Shown here in pieces: positions 25,016 through 38,500 of a stretch of 64,000 nucleotides of DNA; positions within the stretch are counted from its first letter, which is position 1; each line of letters begins with the position of its first letter. Source of the stretch: Annulohypoxylon bovei var. microspora (Eukaryota > Ascomycota > Sordariomycetes > Xylariales > Hypoxylaceae); the NCBI GenBank assembly GCA_022836615.1, contig MU405225.1, positions 62,001 through 126,000 on the forward strand. The letters are read 5' to 3'. Both the position numbers and the translations under genes were made by a program. The notes below the pieces were generated by a model that saw only the letters and a list, made by a program, of their open reading frames with translations, had not been told where the DNA came from and did no database searches.

Positions 25016-28000
25016 TATTACTACTGTTCCCTGTGCTTGTGCAATGAAAAAAAAAGTTGCTACTGCAAGGTGAATCACCTTTCCCTTTTCTGTGTCTCTT
25101 CACCGAGGAGTCTTTCCATCCCATCTTACCCCTTTACCGTGAAACGGCAAGATATTGCCTATCACAGGAGTTGTAACTTCTTTTCCCTCCACTTAAGCTT
25201 ATTCGGAGAAATATCATCTCATACTATTGCAGTTCAAACAACCTAGTACGGACGGCCAAGCCGTTGCGACGAAGGGAGCATCGCGGAAAACTGCAGCAGT
25301 TCGCAGTAGCAGAGTCGATCGCAAGATAAGTTCATGTATGTATGGTAAATCTTCTCCGCTACTAACTACCGGCGCCGGGGGGCTGTATAGGGGACGGGCA
25401 ATATAGCTTGGTGTCGCATTCAATTGAGACGCCTGTTCCAACAGCAGTGATTCAGTGTCAGGTCTCAGAGAAAGGTTTTCACTAATGGGTTACGATTGGT
25501 AACTCGGCGATGCAGAAATTCTTGAAACTCTTCGGTACTTTAACCTATCTGCCTATCTGTTCGCGAAGAAAAAAAGAACGAACTGATCCGGTTTCGCTCG
25601 TGTTTTTCTGCATTCCCGGCGCAGAATTCAAGAAAAAGAAGGGCACAAGGACGCCCCCGGCGAAAACCCGACGTTGGATTGCATATGCAGGTCCGAAGTC
25701 AGGGGAATATGATGTATCGCCTCACCCTTTAAGAGGTCATCCCCACTATATCTAACCTCGGGGGGCGTCCAAAACTAGACGTAAAGTGTGATCAAAGCGT
25801 CTGGGCTGCATTTTGCGATCACAATGAGTCTAGTCAAGTGACATTGACGAGACGACTCGCGATAAGCTAGACTTTAAGTTGGTCGCAGTTCAACCCTACT
25901 TACAGAGACATAATACCAACTAGTAAGTGACGAGTATGAAGCGGTCTGCAGATTCACCACGATCGTTGTTGTTGGTGGTGGAGGTGGTGGTGTTGTCGCC
26001 ATCCATCTCCTGTCTTACCGCGCTACAATCGTGCAGATGCGCACGCACGGGTTCCTCCCCAGGATCTGCTCGTCAGAATGTCTGTTCGCCAACCCGAGCT
26101 CTTCCACATACTGCTTAACGCCTCTTCCTGCTCGAACGATCGCCAAACCAAAGGTTCAGTTTGCGTGTTCCGTATCTACTATGATGACACTCGGTAACGA
26201 TGATATAGATGAGAACAATTTCAATTGAAAGCTTCAATCACACCGCCTCTCTGAAGTCCAGCAGCTGCTTCGGATTCTGCAAGTCACGTATGAATATGTA
26301 CGTCAACTACCTGCCTACCCAGGGGTTACCGCGAACAGACACCTCTGGGCAGTGGCGAGTAGGCTATATGAAACGCAAATGCGGCCGCCTGCATAGATAT
26401 TAGAACCAGTCTACAGATTATAATGGTCTTTAAGATTCTTAATGAGCCTTAGATTTATTATGGTATGATAACTCTTAAGTCTCTTAAGTTTCTACAGCCG
26501 CCTAGGTGCGAGAGGCCGAGCACATGAATGTGCTCAGACGTAGGATTCAGACGGTCTAAACTTCATCAGGCCGTAAAATTGGGTGCTTTAGAAATTGCAA
26601 ATGTTTGAGATGTTGATACGTTTCCCTTTTGCTGAATTTTTGTGCGATTTTGTCGCTAAGTCGGCAAGTAATCATGAAATTCAATTCTAACGTAAGGGAG
26701 TACTGGGCTGTAGTTGGTGTAATCTTCACTTTCGTACGAATAGTTCTCGTGCGCCAGTAGATTAAGCTTTGCGAATGAAAGCTGCCTCTAGGAACCTCTG
26801 TAAGACTTTCAGTAATCTTCAGGAGGTTCCCTTGTGTTAGTAAGAGCCTCCCCTGAGTAATACGCATTAAAATCGGCATTAACCTCGGAAGAAATTGGCA
26901 GTGAACTTGTTAAGGGGTATGCGAGGCCCTCGAGAGAAACACGTCAACTTTTGGCCCCAAACCTCGACGCCGAGGGATGCTTATTATCCCTTTAGAGGCC
27001 TCCTAGCATCTGCCTCGTCTGATCGAATCTCGAAGAACAAACCTGCGAACCGCCCTTCTCTTCTTGGCATCAGCTCCTAAATAAACCAACTCGATCAATA
27101 TCGACCGTAATAACTGCGGATGTATTGGAATCCCAGGGCACCGGGTGTGGGATATCGTAGTAGAACAGCATCGTACGGTATCGCCTGTCCTCGTATAATT
27201 TGGATATGTGATGGCTAAATGAGTGCTTCTTTACTTGGGTCAGCCATTGCGTACGTAGAGAGCCTCTCATGAGACGCCTCTGCTCGCTAAGCACGGTGAA
27301 GGATTGCCCATTTCTAGTATCTCCTTGGTTTCCAGAACAAGGCTAATATATCTATAGGGTTCAAATCGGCTCGAGAATTAGCTTCAACTATCAGTTTAGC
27401 ATGTCATACATGTTATACATGCCTTCTATATCGACATTCGAAAATAGGTTGTCACATAGACTGGCAGTTACACTAGACTCGTATTGTTCACGACTCCCTT
27501 TTCTTCCATCACGCATCGAAACGTTTACACAAGAGCAAATATAAAATTAAATAGTATATTCGGCACCGAACGAATCGATCCTGCCTCCAGTGCTAGTGGG
27601 ATCTCGTTGGTAGGCACTATACACCTTGCCGTCCTATTGTAAGCGAGGGTGGTCTGAATAGCACCGATGTTCCTCAAGGGTTTGTCCTGCATAATTGTGC
27701 CACCTACGACTACAAACAAATCGAAACGATAAGTACGTGGAGATTGTTCGAGATCTAACCCAGCTACCGGGTCACCTTTCGGCACTTTTGTTACTGCGAA
27801 GTAACCAGCCCCTATGTCCCTCGGGTCCGATATCACATCGAAATGATCTTGTCTAACCCGATAACCTTACGACAATTGCAGACCGGTAGTTTTACCGATC
27901 ATATCATATGTCGGGACCGTTCCAATGCATATCACGGGAGGGTAAAATTCCGAGACGCCGTGTTACCTTCGTACGTGCCGTCCTGCAAGCCACCTCTTAG

Positions 28001-30199
28001 CTGACGCCACTATCCCACGAAGCATGTACAGTTCAACCGATTGTTGGGGAAAGGCGTCGATATTTGCTCGTACGGTGTTCTAGATAGTGGGATGCATGTA
28101 GGTTCCTAGTAGCGCTCGTTGTGGGAGATGGGGGCTTGCATTTACAGTAGGTACCTAGCCGGAGCACACGTGAATATTATTACAGTGCTATCTATCTCTA
28201 CAAACTGAAACTTCTACAATGCTATTTTGGTGCATATTTACCTACCTACATATATAACTCATCGTTTGATAGGTAGGTACCCAGGTAGGCACGCAGCAAA
28301 CACTGGGTAGTCCTCTTACTATCTTACATAAAACAAACAGGTTACTACCTAGGTATTTTATACATGCAACTTGCTTATGTAGCCTAAACATTGAACGAAA
28401 CCCAACAGTTTGGGAGATCCGTCTTGCTGTCATGTCCCGCGTCCCTCTACTGAAAAATTCGAAGAGAGGCTTAGAACCCATATACACCTACATAGGTGCC
28501 TTTTAGAGAGCATTAACTAAGGCTATATCAAGAGACAATTATCAATACCGAGAATATAGGTAACTATAGAGAACCCATGAATTCGTATAGATCATATTAG
28601 AAGGATTTGGTAAGTGGTGCTCGTCGTAGCTGACTAATACCTAGTTAGGTCCAGTACCTACCAGATATAGGGGTCCAATAATATGTGATATATTAATTAG
28701 AGGATCAAACGGTTATGTTGCTTTGCATTGCAATATCCGCTACGTTTTCTAGAAGCAATTCAGGCAGTCGTTCCCAGCCGTACGGCAAGCCAGGCAAAAT
28801 CACAAACGCAAGGGAGCAAAAATCAATAAGGCACTTGTCGTGAACGTCTCCCTTGCTCAACCCGACAGTTCGGTCGCATGTAACGCCCTTTCTCGAAGGA
28901 ACTCGTCAGCTCGCGGCTGAAACTACAGGGCGTCCTGATTTCGGGCATAAAAAGAGCCGATGTCCATACCAAGTCCAAGGCCTTGGGACATGCGGCGCTG
29001 CTCACCGTGACGGATTCAGCTGCGTATCAAACGCTCGAGGTACGGCATAGACCAACATCTTCGTGGCATTAAGGTAATCTAACAAGCCGTATTCCATCAC
29101 AAGAGAAGGTCAAAGACTCGCTACCATTGTTCGGCCCCCCTGACATCACCTGGTAAGTATCTCCCGAGATGCTGTTAGAACCTGTACCTATAATGAACAT
29201 GTCGCTTACGTAGGCGCTTCCAGAATAATGACGGCGTAGGACTGAACATGAGGCGTCGTCGATCCTCCGAGAGCCTTAACGGCTGTGCAGCTATATCTGA
29301 CTTCGTTGCATCAGACAACTACTAGATTGGCATTTCATTGGACAAGGCCCAATGTCCGGCGAAACCATCAATAATACCTAGCTCTAGGGAGGATCGTCTA
29401 AGGAAAATCTTGCAATCACCATGTCCGTCTGTGAGCTATAAGATAGACATTCTCACGAAACATGGTCCACAGTGGCAAAATCCGTCTTCCCATTTCGACG
29501 CTGGGTTTCCTCCCATGTGTTCCAGGCATTGGCTGGATATTGGGAGAGACCGGTGGCCACCGGAAGATGACGAAGTATCCATTTCGCACTGACCTTTCAA
29601 GGAGGCTATCCAAAGTATCGCGATCACGGACACCTAACCTTGACTACTTGATGCCTGAAATATAGCGACAAGCCTCACTTTGAACCTTGTTCTTCCGAAT
29701 CTAGCCATTTGCCGAGTCACCAACACTGGTAGCGACAAAGCGCATGCCTGAATAGGATGGACGTTGTTTACTTACCTAATTATGTCGGAGCCGTATACGC
29801 CAAGAATGGCGCAAGATGCCTCACCATTTGAGTCTCTTGTCAGGGGTTGCCCTTGCGTCGGTGTAAGGTTTTTTTTCGCGGTCGACAGAGCATAAAGGAG
29901 AAGAGTGGAACTAATGTCAACGCGAATAAGACCACTTACATCTAGATAAGTCGATCATGAAGAGCCCTCGACAATGTATCTCACGGCACGCTGTCATGAA
30001 TCCAAAAAGGAAAATGCGAAATCCGCGCTATTCCCAGCTTATCCGTACTCCTGGTCATTAATATGAGGCTGTTATAGAGTCATTACATACCAAGGGGCCT
30101 CCTTACCTTTTATGACTAGCTCTTCCCGTATCTAATCACAATACAGATTTAGAAAAACTTCAGAACACGAGTTGGTTAGAAAATTGCTTGTTTAGCCCG

Positions 30200-30210
30200 G
30201 TTTATATTCC
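30200..30210 (+). promoter_or_regulatory. TATA-like element upstream of 5S gene
   Basis: TTTATATTCC lies about 22-31 nt before the 5S start. A TATA-like element near -29 is known for dispersed 5S genes of Neurospora and other fungi. The role here is inferred from position. Confidence 0.45.
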
Positions 30211-30231
30211 TGATTAGTAGACCTTTCAAAC

Positions 30232-30351
30232 ACATACGACCACAGGATCTGGAGAACTCGGGATCCCGTCCGCTCTCCCCTTGATAAACCAGATACCGCC
30301 GGATCAGTAGTTGGGTCGGTGACGACCAGCGAATCCCTGGTGTTGTATGTC
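30232..30351 (+). rRNA. 5S ribosomal RNA gene (dispersed copy)
   Basis: About 119 nt match the fungal 5S consensus from end to end: ACATACGACC at the 5' end, the internal GGGATCCCGTCCGCTCTCC block, the GTAGTTGGGT...GACCAGCGAATCCC block and TTGTATGT at the 3' end. The two ends pair over nine positions with one G-U wobble (helix I). The 3' internal hairpin reads GGTCG-GTGA-CGACC. The form I remember from Neurospora is GGTGG-GTGA-CCACC, so both sides have changed together and pairing is kept. This argues for a functional RNA and not a decayed copy. Single, dispersed 5S genes are the rule in Pezizomycotina. T-runs follow 11 nt downstream. Confidence 0.9.
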
Positions 30352-32194
30352 TTAATCAATCTTTTAGTCTTTTATTTTATTTTATTTTTTTACTAGTGAT
30401 GTTCTTAGCCTCCTTTTTCTAGACCCATGAAGTGAATATAGAGTAGTTTAGTAAAAGTTAAAAATGACTAATATTAGCTTCGTCATGCTGCAAATACAAT
30501 GTAGATTAATATCGACTTTAATAGGATACCCAAGTATCTGTTAAACTTTTATATCGGTTCTGACAGGTGATACCTACAAGAGTTCGAGAACGATGAGTTT
30601 ACAAAATCTTCCGAGCCCGGCTTAAAGTCTTTAGCTTAAATGCCTATATCTAAAGTTTTTCTAGCTTAATAGCTCGTCAAGCGATTGCTCAAAAAATTAA
30701 TTTGCAGTATTGTAAAGTCTTTTGAGTGGATGTTGAGCTCGGGGTTCTAGATGTTGTCTTCGATGAGCTCATATCTGATCACTGAGAACGCGTCAGCAGA
30801 GAAGTAGCTGAGGCTTTTGCTGGAGTGATAAAGCTTTTCTCTGTCTCTTTTGCCACCACAGCTTCTCATCGTGTAGAAAGGTAGAAGTCTATCCTCATTC
30901 ATCTGACCGATCCTAAAAGTGTGACTCGATGTATGGTATCACTATTGTTGAAGTGGTAGCCGTCGTTTTATTGTTTATGTGTCTTAACATGTGAGGCGGC
31001 CTCATATAAGAGCCGCATGAAGCTAAAACTAGTTAGAATTCACGTCAAGATATTTTAGTTCTGACTCAGCTCTTACCCTCGGATAAAGGCAGTTTCCTGG
31101 AAATAAACTAGTTGGATATTTAGGTAGGTAACCTTAGCAAAGATCCTATATATAAGACATGTCATGTGAACTCCCCTGAAGTTGTTGGCGTGTAAGACTA
31201 CTTGGACCTAATACCCTAGACTCTTATTATAACAGAAATGGGATATCTGAGTACCCTTGGGATGAAGAGCCCTTTTTAGACATATCTTGCTACCAATTCC
31301 ATCAATACACCGTCGATAGTAAGACAAAGACAAGGTCTACAAACACTAACTGTAGACAAACTATACCTATACTCAAATGGCTACACGTAGCTTAAATTAA
31401 AAACGCCTAGGAAAGAGTGGACTGAGTACTCAGGAAAGTTTTGGAAGATATGAGAGATTGCTCACATTGCCTATGAACTACGGTATGATAGTAGACGTCA
31501 AGGGCAATAGATGACACCGGTATATACAAACCTAGAACTACTACTATGAGAATGGTGAAAGGTAGGATAGCGTTAGATATATCACTTACCTATCTATATA
31601 GACACCCCCATGAAGGCAGAGAACAAACTACCTACGACAAATGATAAGCACTAGAAGACTTCATAGTTACACCATGTCACTAACACCATACGTATCAAAG
31701 CCGAGAATCTCTTTTGAAGCCTCTCTGTTCATCGAACGAAAGAGGCCAGGTTAATCTTCCTAACGTTACAATCGGTACATGCTTTTTTATTTTGACATAG
31801 GAGTGCCCTATCGCATATAGGTACACAAGTAAAAAGGATATCTACTAGCGAACTCCTATTAATCAGTTGTAGTAGTAGTTGTAGGAGTAAGTAGCGGTGA
31901 TGCCATATGGGCCTTATCCGCTTCTTCGGATCTCACCCTCATCTCGCGTAGGCACATAGGTAGCTAGGCCATAGTTTACGTTTCAAGTGTCCTTCTACCC
32001 CTTTCGATTGGTATGACAGCTGCGACGTGCACCATACGTATGTGGTAAGCCACCTAACGCAGTTCCAATCCCAGCATCTTGTTATTATGCCTAGTGGCAG
32101 GATGACTTTTGGTTTCCTTCACTCCTGGTTGTTGTCAACGAACTTCACGCAACATAATCACAATAGATAATCTTATCCATTTGTAGTGGTTATA
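30352..32194. other. Intergenic region between 5S gene and YME1
   Basis: 1.8 kb of fairly AT-rich sequence without recognisable genes. The part next to 32195 should hold the YME1 3' UTR. Several scattered TAGGTA/TACCTA motifs occur. Confidence 0.5.
30362..30391 (+). terminator. Pol III T-run terminator of 5S gene
   Basis: A TTTT at 30362-30365, then TTTATTTTATTTTATTTTTT from 30371, begin a few bases after the mature 5S end. This fits RNA polymerase III termination with backup sites. Confidence 0.6.
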
Positions 32195-34772
32195 TCAGCT
32201 ATCACTTTTCGGGGCGAGTCCTCCCGGTGCTGGAGGCACCGGTGGCGGAGGCCGTCCATTATCTCCCCCTGCGTCAGGAATAGGCGCCAATTCACCTGGG
32301 GCCGGCGGCTTGGTAGATGCCGGAATAGTCATGGGGCCTTTCGGGACGGCGATGCGGCCAATCAGCTTCTCTCCGCGGATAACCTTCTCAACCTCCTCTT
32401 TGCTCAATGTCTCGTATTCAACGAGAGCCTTGGCTAATAGGTCTAGCTCCTTGCGGTGATCGGTCAAGAGCTTGCGGGCGCGTTCATAAGCTTCATTGAG
32501 CGTACGTTGGACTTCTGACTCGACTTGGGCTTTGGTCTCGCTGCTTAGAGTGTCGTATCGGCTCCTATACTCCATATTTCCGAGTTTAGAAGACATGCCT
32601 AGGCCTGCAACCATATCGAAGGCTACAGCGGTTGCCATTTTGAGATCCTAGATTGAAAATGTTAGTACATATTGTCCTAAACATGAAGAAAGTCATGAGG
32701 GAAGGGAGGTGCCTTACCGATGAAGCGCCGCTGGTAACCGAGTTGAGTCCGTAAACAATCTCTTCCGCTAGTTTGCCTCCTAGACACATGTCTATGCGAG
32801 CTAGATAGTTGCTTATGGTGTAAGAATACTTATCCATCTCCGGAAGAGCTGCTGTGTGGCCTAGCGAATGGGCACGAGGAAGGACGGTAACTTTGTACAA
32901 GCTTGAACCGGATCCCTTAGTTAGGAGGCTGACAAGCGCATGGCCAGCTTCGTGGTAAGCTGTCATCTCTTTCTCTTCGGCGCTGATGACCATAGTCCTT
33001 CGCTCGGCACCCATGATAACTCTGTCTTTGGCCCAATCGAAATCCTCCTTCCTGACTACGGAGGCCTTTACCTTGCTGGCGTGAACAGCAGCTTGGTTGA
33101 CAATGTTTTCCAACTCGGCTCCGGAAAGGCCAGAAGTACCCAAGGCAATGGACTGGAGATCGACATCCGTACCGGCCTTGATTTTCCTGGAGTGGTGCTG
33201 AAGGATAGCAAGACGACCGCGTACATCAGGCAGATCGACGGTGACATGACGATCAAAACGACCAGGTCGCGTAAGGGCCTTGTCAAGCATCTCGGGGAAG
33301 TTCGTGGCACCGATGATAATAACACCACTGGTCTGATCGAAACCGTCCAGTTCAGTGAGAAGTTGGTTCAATGTCTGCTTGACATATGCAGCGTCACGCG
33401 CATTGCGGCGTCCTCCAATGGCATCGAGTTCGTCAATGAAGACGATAGCGGGCGACTTGGCCTTGGCAGCCGCGAAAAGATCTCTTACTCTCTTGGCGCC
33501 GACACCGACATAGACCTCATCGAATTCACTACCAGACATGTAGAAGAACGGAACGCCAGCCTCACCAGCGACGGCCCTGGCAAGAAGAGTCTTTCCAGTG
33601 CCGGGAGGTCCAACTAGCAGAATACCCTTGGGCAATTTGCCACCGAGCTGGGAGAACTTATCGGGGTTGCGCAGGAACTCGACCATCTCTTGTAGTTCGT
33701 CCTTAGCTTCATCAGCTCCGTGCACGTCCGAGAATCGAGTCTTCTGGTGCTCGGCCTTGACTTCGCTTTCGACTTTACCTCCAGGTCGTTTTAGAACACT
33801 TAAGGCCTCGATAAGCATAGTCACAACAACCAAGCTCAGATACGTGAAGAGACAGAACCACAAGAGAAATTTGATCCAACGGAAGACGCTACCACCGAGC
33901 GTCTCGTCAACGACAACATGAAGCGGACCATCCTTTGCGCCAGTCGCCTGACCACTTTTAGAGACCGCTATGTTGCCGCCGCGAGATCGAGCAGCCAGAG
34001 CCTGAGTTACAGCTTGGAGTTGTGTGGGGGTCAGATCTCCGGGCAGGTTCTTCACGGTTTGGTTGATATCCTCATCGCGCATACCCTGGCCGCCATTAGG
34101 AGTTAACATGCTTAGTGCCTTCTGATACGCTTCGGCTGCCGCGGGGTTTGCCGCAAACCGCCCAGACTGATATCTCTCGATGATGATGGCAGGCATGTTC
34201 GCTCTTAAGAGAGCCTGGTAGAATGCGTTCTGAGCAGTGGCGCTGGTCGGGTTTCTATTGGCAGATTCCTCCATATGAGCAAGCAGGTTCCTAGACAATC
34301 CACCAGTCTGAAAAGATCTTCGTTGAGGCATATTCATCTTCATGAGCGGATTCGAGAATGGACGTAGAGTGGTCGAGGTAGACATGGATCGAAGTGGTAC
34401 ATATTGCGGCTGTAAACGATATGCCATCGGGTTTAACACAAGAATAGCAGCGCGCTGCAATATCGAAATCGATGAACGGATATCGAAGGGAGTGGAGATA
34501 TTCTTTACAGATAAGGCGGGCAGGAGATGAGCATCAACTCGAGAGTCTCGAAGAAATTCGGGAAGCTCGAACTTGGGAAGACCGGAAGAGGCCTTGGCTT
34601 GGACATTCGTCGTTTGCGGGCTTGATTCGACTTTCTTAGTTCGAAGCGCATTCGGGTTTATCGGCGGCAGCGATGAAGCTCGGAAAGGTACCATCAGAGC
34701 ACTCATAATTGATGGCCACAAATCCGTTGTCGCTGCCGCGATGCTCGGAAGAGCTGACGTTTGAAACGCCAT
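32195..34772 (-). CDS. YME1: Mitochondrial i-AAA protease (FtsH/Yme1 family)
   Basis: Two exons, 32718-34772 and 32195-32647, flank a 70-nt intron and give 835 aa. The N-terminal ~150 residues are Ser/Arg-rich with few acidic residues, fitting a mitochondrial targeting sequence. A transmembrane segment lies at about 300-324 and the AAA+ domain follows, with Walker A GPPGTGKT (388-395), Walker B IVFIDE (443-448), the pore-loop YVGVG and arginine-finger region TRPGRFDR (501-508). The metalloprotease motif HEAGH is at 607-611. The third zinc ligand, expected as Asp after the SGASS segment, is Asp686, the first codon of exon 2, so splicing is needed to complete the active site. The C-terminus ends in a Pro-rich tail. 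One transmembrane span fits the i-AAA (intermembrane-space facing) type, which degrades misfolded inner-membrane and intermembrane-space proteins. Confidence 0.95.
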
Positions 34773-35581
34773 GGCGACTTGACTCGGCGCGCGCAGGTGG
34801 CCAGTCAGCCGGGACGAAATGATACTCTCTACTCGGCTTCGGCTTCGGTAAGGTTAATGAAGATGGGAAATATGCGCAATGACGGCGGCGATGCGAAGAA
34901 GAGATACAAAGTGTAGAGTGCAGAAAAGACCGCCACCAGTCAATAAAAAGATAGAATTGAATCTAAGGAAAAGGGAAGAGCGGTTAGCTTCTGATTGGTG
35001 ATTAGGGAAGAGGCCGCATTCTCCTAAGGCGAATTGTAAAACCTCAGGAGTTGGTAATAGTAATAACTAGAACCTGTTAGAAGTGAATTGCGGTGAATTC
35101 TTGAATGAAGTTGGAACTTTTTACCTTTTGCCTTTTGCCTCTGGTGATGTGATGACCGGCAGGTGCGCACCTGGCTGTCCTTACCAATCGGCCGGTCTTC
35201 GGCGAAAGTCTGCCGCCGGAACGCATTAGTTGCATAATTTATTCAACAATTTGCTCAATCACCGATATAATGTTATCGGTATTATCAGTCTTAGCTAGCT
35301 CGAAAATGTCGTCACAGTCGGACCTCCGACACTAGATGCCGGCTGAGATCTAGCAGACCTAGCTGCCTGCCTATCTACCTAGGTAGGTATAAGGAATCAC
35401 AACTTATAATAAGAGACATGTAATATCGGAACACACGTTGACAACCCATCTAGGGATCTATCGCCTCATGCTCTGCGAATTTATATTACTATTTCACAGA
35501 CGACAAAATCGCTGATTTAGACATCAAAATCAACATTTCATCCCGTACCCCTTCCTGGATAGCTTCAGCATGGCATGATAG
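34773..35581. other. Intergenic region between NUC-2 and YME1 (YME1 promoter side)
   Basis: Both neighbours are on the minus strand, so this 0.8 kb should hold the YME1 promoter and leader and the NUC-2 3' UTR. A TACCTAGGTAGGTA element lies at 35376-35389. No coding signal is seen. Confidence 0.5.
35376..35389. repeat. TACCTAGGTAGGTA palindromic element
   Basis: A short copy of the dispersed palindrome family, between two minus-strand genes. Confidence 0.8.
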
Positions 35582-38500
35582 TTAGTCATCATCTTTAGTC
35601 AATCCCCGGCGGATGGCCAGCACATTGTCCACGATTACCGCGTCAATACCTTCCTTGACTTGCCGCTAGATGGAAGATATATTGATTAGTTTCTTGTTTA
35701 TTTGCGCGCGCAAGAGTATCCAAGTTAAAATAAACGATAGATTGACTTACCTGGACTAGAGAAGAGTCGTTGTTTTGCGTTCCATAACTGACGCATACCA
35801 ACCCAGTCTGCTTGACCACCTTGACCAATCGAGGGCTGTTCACGAAGGGCTCCGCGTTGCTCACGATGCCGAGAAGATTCCACCGACTGGCAAACCGGAC
35901 AGCCTCCTGAAGACTGCTGGCTCTTATGTCGCTGACCTCCTCCGTTCCCGCGTCAGTCAGGAACATGATCGGAATACTAGGCTGCTTAAAGCTGAGACAG
36001 AGACAGATATCCGGGTTGAAGCTGCTGAAGATGATGTGACGGTTCTTGGCCATGTCATAAACCTTGGACAGAACTGTGTCGCAAAACGAATTCAGCTCAA
36101 TCGCATACGTATCCATATCCTCTTTCTCGCTCTCTAGTAGCATCGGGTACTTCATCTCGATGTTGAACCCTACACTTTCCGGTACTTTCTTGAAGAGCTC
36201 TTCGAGAGTGGCAAAAGGCGCTTGGACGAAATTGCCACGAGTGTTGGCCTTGTATCCTTTCTTCTTGAAGTTGAGCGTATATTTCATACGCTCGTCAAGG
36301 TTGTTCTTGACGCCCTTAGCCAAGTCCATGGAAAGAGATCTCTGCCTAGACCCTGGCTCTTTGACACCGTTGCCATTTGTCTCGGTTTTCTTCCTCTCCG
36401 GCGATCCTCTTCCGGATCTTGATTGCGACTCGTTATTGATATGAAGAAATTGCTCTAAAGTCAAGGTATGAACTGGCGCATCTATCCCCGTCTCGCTCAC
36501 CAAGAAATCATGATAGATGACAGGGACATGGTCTTTAGTTAGCTGGACATCAAATTCGACATAGTGGGCTCCTAAATTAGCGGCAGCGATGAATGACGAG
36601 ACCGTGTTCTCTCCCAGCTGGAGCGACTTATTCTCTAGGAAGTTCTTGCCCAGGCCACGGTGACCAAAAACCATGGTAGAGGATAGCTTCTTCCAGTATG
36701 TCTGCTGCGAGTTGATTTCCATGTTTGGATGCGAGAATGGTGTGATAATGAGGAAATTGAAGTTGACAGCACCGATGACTTCCAAATTCGCACCCATAAT
36801 TGGTACACATACATCACCTTGCAGGTTCATCCGTTTTGTCCCGAGCGATGGACGAACTGATGATAGCAATGCCACGGCACGGCCTATCTTATTTTTCTCG
36901 TTTCCGGAGTAGGTCGGCACAATGTCGAAGAGTAACCTGACGTTCGAAGCGTCTGAGGTGGTGAACAAGATCGGCTCGGTAGAGATGTTTTCATGCACCG
37001 GGAGGTCAATGATGGTAGGATCTCCCTGAGCGCCTTGTGCCGAAACCACAATAGACAAAGCTGTGTCGAGTTGATTCGTATGGGCTTCTGTTAGGGGAAC
37101 ACGGTCGAGCTTAACGGCCTCTGTATTCTTCCGCATATCCATGGAGCCTAAGCTCACCAACACGAGACTGCGGTCTCTGAGGTAGCGATGCCCGAAAGAC
37201 TTAATCGGCTCTGCGATTCGAGTGCTCCCATCTGACTTTCGGTCTTCGAGGGATGATGTTTCTGGTGGCGTCGACGGACCAGAGAACGGCGTTTGAACAT
37301 CCTCCACGGCATTAATGGATGGAGAACTGACCATGGATTTCACGAGGAGCCTCGCAATTTTCAGGTGCCCCCTTAAAGCAGCATGCTCTTTAGCCGTCCA
37401 TCCGAAGGAGTCTGTTTTTCCAACATCTGCTCCAGCTTCTACCAGAAGCTGGGCCACATCAAGATGACCATCTACGGCTGATATGTGCAGAGGAGTCCAT
37501 GCAAACGACTTCTCCGTCAACTCCAAGTTTGCCTTTTGTTCGGCTGAGCCCTCGAGCAAAATCTTGGCGCATTCCACATGTCCAAACCTAGCGGCAATGT
37601 GTAGTGCAGTCTCGCCCGTCCCGTCTTGCCAGTTGATGTCGACACCGGCTTCTACGAGCAGTCGTATGATGTATACGAAATTTGATTTCGTAGCTAATGC
37701 TAGCACAGCGCTAGACTTGGACACTGGTATCCTTCCGGTTCCCTCTTTGTGAGTCGGACCCTGCCAATTCTCCCCCTGTAGAAGACACTTCGTAGTCAAC
37801 GGGTGACCGCCAATAACTGCGAGATGAAGCGGCGCATTGCCTTCTTTATCCTGCCATTGCGGGGCGTCAATTCCGTCTTCGACATTGAACTGGCCCCATT
37901 CCTGCATTTTTGCCATGATGACCTGGCAAACGACGACGAAACCAAACTGTGCCGCATAATGTAAGGGGATACGACCTAGGGAGTCTCTACTGGATAGCGC
38001 AGCACGCTGCTCCTCTTGAAGACGATCCAGAAGATAACATAGAACCTGTACCGTCTCGTCCTCTTTGCTCAATAGTTTTGGGTCGGAACCGTTGCCATTC
38101 GCTGAACGTGTCGTCGCGGAACCGTTGGTTTGGGCTGGTGCAATGTAATGGTTATTGTAGTGAGACTTAATCGGGAGGGAAACCGCGTTAGGTTCTAGAT
38201 CGCTAGCCAGAGATGATTTACTTCTGCCGATGTGGATGACCAGACGATGGACGCAGTTCCGCTCATTTAGATCGCTCGGCTCATCCAATGTCTTGATCTG
38301 TTTCAAAAGATACTCCATACAAGCCTTTGACCGAGCGGAGATAGAACGTTGAAGGAGGCTGAGCAGCAGTTCCTGGGAAGCCTGTTCGAACGTAACCAAA
38401 TTTTCGGAGGTTAGGCTACTTTCCAGGGTCGCGACGTCGTCCTTACGAATTGCAGCGTCTAACTTATCGAGGACAGTTTGCGGGACACTTAACATGGCCT

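Larger units (their letters stand above)
8289..30231. other. Gene desert of about 22 kb
   Basis: Only short, mostly shadowing open frames occur; none above about 130 codons and none with motifs I recognise. The first 2-3 kb may hold the promoter and leader of the C2H2 gene. Visible structure is limited to short tandem repeats (20272, 23103, 24964), a shared 18-nt element (17697 and 19267), a TACGTATGTACGTACATACGTA-like palindrome near 21942-21961, and scattered TAGGTA/TACCTA motifs. I saw no reverse transcriptase, transposase, LTR pair or tRNA. The stretch is not extremely AT-rich, so there is no obvious RIP-flattened isochore by eye. Confidence 0.5.

Noticed and set aside
27351..27372. GGTTCAAATC-like tRNA T-loop
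   Set aside because: No matching acceptor stem, D-arm or anticodon arm upstream.
27525..27836. 103-codon minus-strand frame
   Set aside because: Starts at GTG, not ATG, and shows no known motif; no splice partners found.
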